Source of the DNA: Gemmatimonadota bacterium
GTDB taxonomy: Bacteria; Gemmatimonadota; Gemmatimonadetes; Gemmatimonadales; Gemmatimonadaceae
Assembly: GCA_028287235.1 (NCBI GenBank)
Contig: JAQBQB010000030.1
Coordinates: 1 to 64,000 of the forward strand
Direction of reading: 5' to 3'
Length of the DNA: 64,000 nt
The number at the start of each line of letters is the position of its first letter. Position 1 is the first letter of the stretch. Positions 58,647 to 64,000 of this stretch are shown here, in pieces. The notes beneath the pieces are model-generated. The model ran no database searches. It was given only the letters and a program-made list of their open reading frames with translations, and was not told the DNA's origin. A program made the translations under genes and the position numbers.

Positions 58647-61378
58647 GCTGGGCCAACGAGGGTTGGAGGAATCTCCGCCGGGTCTTTCGCCTTCCCCTGA
58701 CGCGCAAGCGCATCGATCAAGAGGTCGACGACGAGCTTCGCTTCCATCTCGAGGGCCGGATCGAAGAGCTGATGGAGCGCGAGCAGCTCACGCGCGCCGC
58801 GGCCGAGCGGGAGGCCCGCAAACGTTTTGGCGATTTCGACGCGTACCGGCGCGAAGCCCGGGACATCGACGACAGAACCATGCGCTATCGCTCACGAATC
58901 GAGCTCCTCGATACGCTCACGCGCGAGATCCGGCATTCCGCTCATGTGCTGCTCCGCACGCCGGCCTTCTCGCTCATCACGTTCATCACGTTGGCGATCG
59001 GCATCGGCGCCACGACGGCCATCTACACCGTCGTCGACGAAGTCGTGCTCCGTCCGCTGCCATATCGTAACGCCGACCGCATCGTGTCGGTCATGCATCC
59101 GGCAACCGTACCCGGAAGCGGCGAATCGAAGTGGGGCCTCTCCCAAGCCGGCTACCTCTACTTCAAGGAGCAGAATCATTCCTTCGAGGACCTCGGCGCC
59201 TACATGACGGGCACGATGACCATCCTGAGCGATCAGGGCGCCGAACAGGTGCGACGCGGCCAGGTGACGGCGTCGCTCTTCACGACGCTGCAAGCGCGCG
59301 CCGCGCTCGGCCGCCTCATCACGCCGCAGGACGATCAGCCCAACGGTCCTCCGATCGTCGTGCTGAGCTACGAGTACTGGCAACGCCACTTCGGCGGCGC
59401 TCGCACCGTCGTCGGCACGATGTTGCAAACGAGCGGCGTACCGCGCCAGATCATCGGTGTCGCCGAGCCCGGGTTGTCGCTGCCGAGGCCGGGTGCCTTC
59501 TCGTCGAAGTCCGATCTCGCGGGATTCGGCGTCGACGTGTGGACGCCGATGCAGCTCAATCCGAACGACCGGCCGGTCAACTCGCACCAGTACGCCGCGA
59601 TCGGCCGGCTCGAGCCAGGTGTCACGCCGGAGGCGGCACAACGCGATCTCAGCGCGCTGATGCGCGACTTCCCCAGCAAGTTTCCCACGGCGTACACCGA
59701 CAAGTTCATCTCGCAATTCAATTTCCGCGTGAGCGTTCTGCCGATGCGCGATGAAGTGCTCGGCCCCACGCTCGCGAAAGCGCTCTGGGTGCTGTTCGGC
59801 GCGGTGGCCATCGTACTGTTCATTGCCTGCGCGAACGTCGCGAATCTCTTCCTCGTTCGCATGGAAGCGCGCCGTCGCGAGTCGGCGATTCGCACGGCGC
59901 TCGGCGCGGACCGCGCGCACATGGCGATTCACTTTCTATCGGAGAGCCTACTGCTCACCGTTGCCGCTGCGCTCGCGGGAATCGTCGTTGCGCGCATCGG
60001 ACTCGGTGCGATTCTCGCAATCGCGCCGGTGGACATCGCGCGCCTGTCGACGGTGCGGCTCAACGGGATGTCTGCGCTCTTCGCCCTGACGCTCGCGCTC
60101 GTGGCCGGCGTCGTGTTCGGGCTCATCCCGCTCGCTCGCACCGCCGTCGACGTGAGGACGTTGCGCGAAGGCGGGCGAGGCATGACGGCATCGAGCGGCC
60201 AGCGCGCGGTGCGGAACGGACTCGTCGTGGGACAGGTCGCGCTCGCGCTCGTGCTGCTCGCCGCGGCGGGACTGATGTTGCGGAGCTTCGCCAATCTGAG
60301 AAATGTGAAATCCGGCTTGAATCCAGCCGGCGTCGTCGTCTTCGAGACGTCGCTCCCATTTTCTGATTTCAAGACCAGAGAGCAGATCTCGATCTTCCAA
60401 CAGGAATTTCAACGGCGCGTCGCGGCGTTGCCCGGCGTACAGCGTGTGGGCGCGACCAACTCTCTTCCGCTCCAGGACTATGCGAACGGTTGCACGAGCG
60501 TGTTCCGCGAAGGGCGGCCGTACGAGGCGAAGCAGGAGCCGCCGTGTGTCGCGACGGAGTGGGCCCTCCCCGGCTTCTACGAGAGCCTGGGCATCCAGGT
60601 GCGGGGACGCACGCCGGCGTGGAGCGACGTGGACCCAACGGGGAAGTCGCGTGGCACCGCTGTGGTGACGAAGGCGCTCGCCGATCGCCTGTGGCCGAAC
60701 GAAGAACCGATCGGCATGGGAATCAACGCCGGCGGCGGCGGGGGGTTACAGACTGTCGTCGGCGTCATTCCCGAGCTGCGCGGACACGGACTCGATCAGC
60801 CGCCATCGGAAGCCGTGATCGTCACTGCGCTGAGCGGCTACACGGTGTGGACGGTCAAGACTGCGAGCGGCGACCCGAGCACCCTCGTCCCGGGCGTTCG
60901 CCGCATTCTCGCCGAGATGAATCCGCGCGTTCCGGTCGTCAACGCGCGTACGATGGGCGACGTGGTGGCGCGCTCCACGTCGCGCGCATCGTTCATCATG
61001 ACGCTGCTCGCGCTCGCCGGATCGATGGCACTGCTGCTGAGCGCTCTCGGCATCTATGGCGTCATCTCCTACCTCGTCACGCAGCGCCGCTCGGAGATTG
61101 GCGTGCGCGTAGCGCTGGGCGCGCGGTTGCCGCAGGTCGCCGCGCTGATTCTCGGACAGTCGATGCGCCTCACCGTGTTCGGCGTGGTGATTGGGTTGGT
61201 CGCGGCCGTGTTGGGCATGCGCGTGTTGGGGTCACTGCTTTTCGAGGTGAGCCCGACGGATCCCGCTGTGCTCATCGGCACCGCAGTCACGCTCGTTCTG
61301 ATTGCGGCGGTGGCAAGCCTTGCTCCTACGCGGCGCGCGGCGCGGATCGATCCGGTCGAGGCGATGCGGGGGGCGTAG
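58643..61378 (+). CDS. ADOP-type ABC transporter permease (second copy)
   Basis: A 911-residue permease with the same plan as the 8539-11202 protein. The ADOP N-terminal segment (VDDELRFHLEGRIEELMERE, about 27-46) is followed by two MacB_PCD/FtsX units, each with periplasmic domain and three helices, ending ARRAARIDPVEAMRG. A glycine-rich VPGSGESKWG loop lies near residue 155. It starts with GTG 58643, overlapping the PadR stop. Substrate unknown; no ATPase gene is adjacent. Confidence 0.88.
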   Translation: MSWANEGWRNLRRVFRLPLTRKRIDQEVDDELRFHLEGRIEELMEREQLTRAAAEREARKRFGDFDAYRREARDIDDRTMRYRSRIELLDTLTREIRHSAHVLLRTPAFSLITFITLAIGIGATTAIYTVVDEVVLRPLPYRNADRIVSVMHPATVPGSGESKWGLSQAGYLYFKEQNHSFEDLGAYMTGTMTILSDQGAEQVRRGQVTASLFTTLQARAALGRLITPQDDQPNGPPIVVLSYEYWQRHFGGARTVVGTMLQTSGVPRQIIGVAEPGLSLPRPGAFSSKSDLAGFGVDVWTPMQLNPNDRPVNSHQYAAIGRLEPGVTPEAAQRDLSALMRDFPSKFPTAYTDKFISQFNFRVSVLPMRDEVLGPTLAKALWVLFGAVAIVLFIACANVANLFLVRMEARRRESAIRTALGADRAHMAIHFLSESLLLTVAAALAGIVVARIGLGAILAIAPVDIARLSTVRLNGMSALFALTLALVAGVVFGLIPLARTAVDVRTLREGGRGMTASSGQRAVRNGLVVGQVALALVLLAAAGLMLRSFANLRNVKSGLNPAGVVVFETSLPFSDFKTREQISIFQQEFQRRVAALPGVQRVGATNSLPLQDYANGCTSVFREGRPYEAKQEPPCVATEWALPGFYESLGIQVRGRTPAWSDVDPTGKSRGTAVVTKALADRLWPNEEPIGMGINAGGGGGLQTVVGVIPELRGHGLDQPPSEAVIVTALSGYTVWTVKTASGDPSTLVPGVRRILAEMNPRVPVVNARTMGDVVARSTSRASFIMTLLALAGSMALLLSALGIYGVISYLVTQRRSEIGVRVALGARLPQVAALILGQSMRLTVFGVVIGLVAAVLGMRVLGSLLFEVSPTDPAVLIGTAVTLVLIAAVASLAPTRRAARIDPVEAMRGA

Positions 61379-61452
61379 CGGGGACGGGAGAGAGCGGAAA
61401 ACGGGACTCGGAGAACACAAAACGGAAAACGAAGGCGCGAACACCAGGACAT

Positions 61453-61542
61453 GTCATCCCGAGCGGAGCGAGGGATCTTTCGTAGGCCGCGTAGCCGGCC
61501 AAGAGCACGTTTGAGTAGATCCTTCGCTTCGCTCAGGCTGAC
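61453..61542. repeat. REP-like inverted repeat, copy B
   Basis: The left arm begins GTCATCCCGAGCGGAGCG (61453). The right arm (61514-61542) begins AGTAGATCCTTCGC and ends CAGGCTGAC, largely its reverse complement. The arms match those of the element at 26743-26841. An inner GGCC.../...GGCC hairpin occupies the spacer. It lies between the ADOP permease stop and the DUF4097 stop. Confidence 0.85.
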
Positions 61543-61554
61543 AAGCGTTGCGCG

Positions 61555-61596
61555 CCCGCTTCCCGCTTCCCGCTTCCCGCTTCCCGCTTCCCGCAT
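61555..61596. repeat. Tandem heptamer array (CCCGCTT)n
   Basis: Five exact copies of CCCGCTT and a sixth ending CAT run from 61555 to 61596, directly up to the stop codon of the DUF4097 gene. The unit length matches the CCCCACG array at 4-101, and both arrays sit a few bases from a dispersed hairpin repeat. Confidence 0.9.
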
Positions 61597-62480
61597 CAGT
61601 TCTTCCGCAGCTCGATCTGTCCATTGCCCGTGTTCAACCGGAGGAGCGGGCCGCCCTTGCCGATCGTGCCGCGCACATGCTGTGCATCGAGCCGTCCCAC
61701 GATGCTGATGTCGAAGTCCGAGCGCAGCGAGCCGTTGCCGCTCGACGCGTCGATGCGGCCGTTGAAGCCGTCGGGCAACGTCACTCTGATCGCACCCGAG
61801 CCGGAGTTGAACGTCATTCCCGCATCCGAGGGCAGCGACTTCATACGGACGTCGATGTCGCCGTTTCCGGTGTTCGCGTTCACCGCGCCCAGCGCCGTCG
61901 TCACGTCGATGCGCCCGTTGCCCGTCGTCACCGTCACCGGGCCGTTGGCGCTCTCGATCCGCACGTCGCCGTTGCCGGAGGTCGCGTCGACGCGGCCCGT
62001 CGTCTCGCCGACCATGACCTTGCCGTTGCCCGTGCTCACCGAAACGTCGGCGCCGGCGCGCTCGATGGTGACGTCGCCGTTGCCGGTGGAGGCGTTCACG
62101 CGCGTCGAGCGCGGGACCAGCACCGTGAACTCCACGCGCACGCGGTTGGTGTTACGGTAGCCACGATTGCGATCGCCGCACGACTGCTGCTGATCGTAGA
62201 GCGTACAGATCTCGACCTCGCCGTTCGATTCGCGAACGTCGAACGCAACGTCGCGCGTCGACCCGCCGCTTCGGACGATCTTCGCCGCGCGCACTTCGAC
62301 GCGATTGCTCGACGATTCGCGCACGCTGATCGGGCCGTTGCCGTTGCGAATGGTGAGACGCGAGTCAGCGCCAAGCTGCTTGGACCACGTGAACGTCGCG
62401 TCGTCCCGTCCCTGTTGCGCGAGGGAGGGCGAGGTGAGAAGCAGTGCGATGCCGGCGGCGGCAAGTGTGGAGCGAAGCAT
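61596..62480 (-). CDS. Secreted DUF4097-family protein
   Basis: A 294-residue protein with a signal peptide (1-22, LAQ). The mature part is a long beta-solenoid of roughly 18-22-residue turns carrying repeated TGNG/SGNG corners (VNASTGNGDVTIERAG, VSTGNGKVMVG, TSGNGDVRIES, TGNGRIDV, SGNGSLRSD). This is the DUF4097 pattern, probably an adhesin-like or envelope-associated fold. No catalytic motif. ATG 62480 is chosen over upstream in-frame starts because the signal peptide starts there. Confidence 0.88.
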   Translation of the reverse strand: MLRSTLAAAGIALLLTSPSLAQQGRDDATFTWSKQLGADSRLTIRNGNGPISVRESSSNRVEVRAAKIVRSGGSTRDVAFDVRESNGEVEICTLYDQQQSCGDRNRGYRNTNRVRVEFTVLVPRSTRVNASTGNGDVTIERAGADVSVSTGNGKVMVGETTGRVDATSGNGDVRIESANGPVTVTTGNGRIDVTTALGAVNANTGNGDIDVRMKSLPSDAGMTFNSGSGAIRVTLPDGFNGRIDASSGNGSLRSDFDISIVGRLDAQHVRGTIGKGGPLLRLNTGNGQIELRKN

Positions 62481-62627
62481 GAGGGGTCCGATGAGAAGAT
62501 ACGGGGCGCGGGGCCGCAGCGCCTCCACTTGATTCGACAGCCGGACCACCTGCTGGGTTTGAATCGATCCCGCTGAACGTTGCCAGTGCGCCCGTCACAC
62601 CCTTTTCACATCCTCTTCACATCCTCT

Positions 62628-64000
62628 TCACACGTTCTTCATCTCCGCGATCAGCCCCGTGAGCGACGCCTTGGCATCGCCGAACAACATGCTCGTCCGC
62701 TTGTCGTAGAACAGCTCGTTCTCGATGCCGGCGAACCCGGCGCTCATGCCGCGCTTCAGCACGATGACCGATTTGGCGCGATCGGCGTTCAAGATCGGCA
62801 TGCCGTAGATGGGCGACGCAGGGTCGGTGCGCGCGGCGGGATTCACCACGTCGTTCGCGCCGATGACCAGCGCGACGTCGGCGCGGTCGAAGTCGCCGTT
62901 CACCTCGTCCATGTCGAACAGCTTGTCATATGGGACGTTCGCTTCGGCGAGCAGCACGTTCATGTGTCCCGGCATGCGGCCGGCGACGGGATGCACCGCG
63001 AACTTTACTTCGCCCCCGCGCGCCTCGATCATCTCCGCCAGCTCGCGCACCGCGTGCTGCGCCTGCGCCACTGCCATGCCGTATCCCGGGATGACGATCA
63101 CGAGCTGCGCGTACGCGAGCTGGATCGCCGCGTCCTCCACGCCGATCGACCGCACCGAAAGCCCCTCGGCGGTCCGTCCGGCGATCGCCGTCGTCTGGCT
63201 GCCGAACGCGCCGAACAGCACGTTGGTGAACGACCGGTTCATCGCCTTGCTCATCAGGATCGACAGGATGAACCCCGATGCGCCGTCGAGCGAGCCGCTG
63301 ATGATGAGAATGACGTTGCCGATCGCGAACCCCGTCGCGCACGACGCGAGCCCGGAGTACGAGTTCAAGAGCGCGACGACCACGGGCATGTCCGCGCCGC
63401 CGATCGGCATCACGAGCATGACGCCGAAGATCACCGATGAGCCGATCATCGTGTAGAACGCCCACCGCTGCGTGGGATCGACGATCGTGTAGACGAACAG
63501 GCCAGCGATGCCGAGGAACACCAGCGCGTTCACGAAGTTCTGGCCCGTGAACGTCACCGGCTTCGACGTGATCCACTCCTGCAGCTTACCCGCGGCGACG
63601 ATCGTTCCGCCTACCGTGATCGCGCCCAGCATGATCTCGAAGTTGAGCGCCGCCATCTTGCCGTGCGACAGCGTGCCCACCGACGTGATGTCCGTGTAGT
63701 ACTCGGCGATGCCGACGAGCGTGGCGGCGAGGGCGCTGAAGGTGAGCGACAGCGCTATTCGCTGCGGCATCGCCGTCATGGGCACCCACATGCCCATGGG
63801 GTAGCCGATCACCACGCCGATCACCAACCCGCCGGCAATCCACCGGTAGTCGACGATGGTGTGGTTGAGCAGCGTACCCGCGATGGCGAACAACATGCCG
63901 ACCGCCGCCATCTGCATCCCGACCCGCGCCTTGTCGGGGCGAGTGAGACTGCGGAGTCCGAGAATAAAGAGGACCGACGCGATGAGGTAGCTGAGCTGGA
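62628..64000 (-). CDS. pntB: NAD(P) transhydrogenase subunit beta (partial)
   Basis: The reading frame continues to the window edge, so the N-terminus lies outside. Multiple membrane helices (about the first 230 residues seen) carry proton-channel sequence, including a conserved asparagine-rich NSYSGLASCATGFAIGN. The NADP-binding domain III has VIVIPGYGMAVAQAQHAVRE, then FAVHPVAGRMPGHMNVLLAEA, VNGDFDRADVALVIGANDVVN and KRGMSAGFAGIENELF. The enzyme uses the proton gradient to make NADPH from NADH. The alpha subunit should lie upstream, beyond position 64000. Confidence 0.95.
   Translation of the reverse strand, partial: QLSYLIASVLFILGLRSLTRPDKARVGMQMAAVGMLFAIAGTLLNHTIVDYRWIAGGLVIGVVIGYPMGMWVPMTAMPQRIALSLTFSALAATLVGIAEYYTDITSVGTLSHGKMAALNFEIMLGAITVGGTIVAAGKLQEWITSKPVTFTGQNFVNALVFLGIAGLFVYTIVDPTQRWAFYTMIGSSVIFGVMLVMPIGGADMPVVVALLNSYSGLASCATGFAIGNVILIISGSLDGASGFILSILMSKAMNRSFTNVLFGAFGSQTTAIAGRTAEGLSVRSIGVEDAAIQLAYAQLVIVIPGYGMAVAQAQHAVRELAEMIEARGGEVKFAVHPVAGRMPGHMNVLLAEANVPYDKLFDMDEVNGDFDRADVALVIGANDVVNPAARTDPASPIYGMPILNADRAKSVIVLKRGMSAGFAGIENELFYDKRTSMLFGDAKASLTGLIAEMKNV

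Overview
This is a GC-rich bacterial chromosome segment with tightly packed genes on both strands. Most same-strand neighbours overlap by ATGA or GTGA. The content suggests a Gemmatimonadota-type or Acidobacteria-like soil or sediment heterotroph. Supporting features are two PadR + ADOP-type MacB/FtsX permease pairs, HEAT-repeat secreted proteins controlled by an ECF sigma factor, many secreted peptidases (M16, S8, S9, TldD/E), carboxypeptidase-regulatory-like proteins and a DUF4097 protein. This assignment is inferred from gene content only. I see no tRNA, rRNA, CRISPR array, transposase or phage gene.

Layout. 1-3.7 kb: a heptamer array, a membrane diguanylate cyclase, a large imperfect palindrome, a Yip1 protein, and a GntR/YtrA-type regulator with a self-overlapping operator and a coding remnant directly downstream. 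3.7-8.1 kb: an operon of ECF sigma, a membrane anti-sigma candidate and two HEAT-repeat proteins. 8.2-12.7 kb: PadR, an ADOP permease and an amino-acid permease. 12.7-20.2 kb: a complete histidine operon, hisG-D-C-H-A-B-F-N-IE, preceded by a previously unannotated-looking His-rich leader peptide and an attenuator. 20.2-25.1 kb: a CAP-domain lipoprotein, two small exported proteins, and a 1014-residue kinase/M23/class-III aminotransferase fusion. 25.2-28.9 kb: ahcY, an ArsR-methyltransferase regulator (SahR-like) and a membrane protein. 29-32.6 kb: a TldD/TldE pair with a Tat-like leader on TldD, and a lone receiver protein.

32.7-35.8 kb: a second ECF sigma operon that encodes two proteins with a glycogen-binding-like (AMPK-CBM) domain. 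35.8-38.4 kb: a lipoprotein serpin, then metK with a promoter, a SAM-II-like pseudoknot aptamer and an intrinsic terminator. 38.4-47 kb: small secreted families, an outer-membrane beta-barrel candidate, an active/inactive M16 peptidase pair and an L,D-transpeptidase. 47-50.6 kb: deoC plus an ALDH16-like double aldehyde dehydrogenase. 50.7-58.2 kb: S8 and S9 peptidases, small proteins and a DUF72 protein. 58.3-64 kb: the second PadR-ADOP pair, a REP-like hairpin, a heptamer array, a DUF4097 protein and a partial pntB that runs off the window.

Functional threads. The SAM cycle appears in two places: metK under a predicted SAM-sensing RNA, and ahcY beside a SahR-like regulator. Histidine synthesis is complete in one operon with predicted ribosome-mediated attenuation. 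Deoxyribose-5-phosphate aldolase and an aldehyde dehydrogenase form a two-step deoxyribose-to-acetate module. The strongest candidates for something undescribed are the his leader/attenuator, the metK riboswitch-terminator unit, and the ECF operon with glycogen-binding-like domains.
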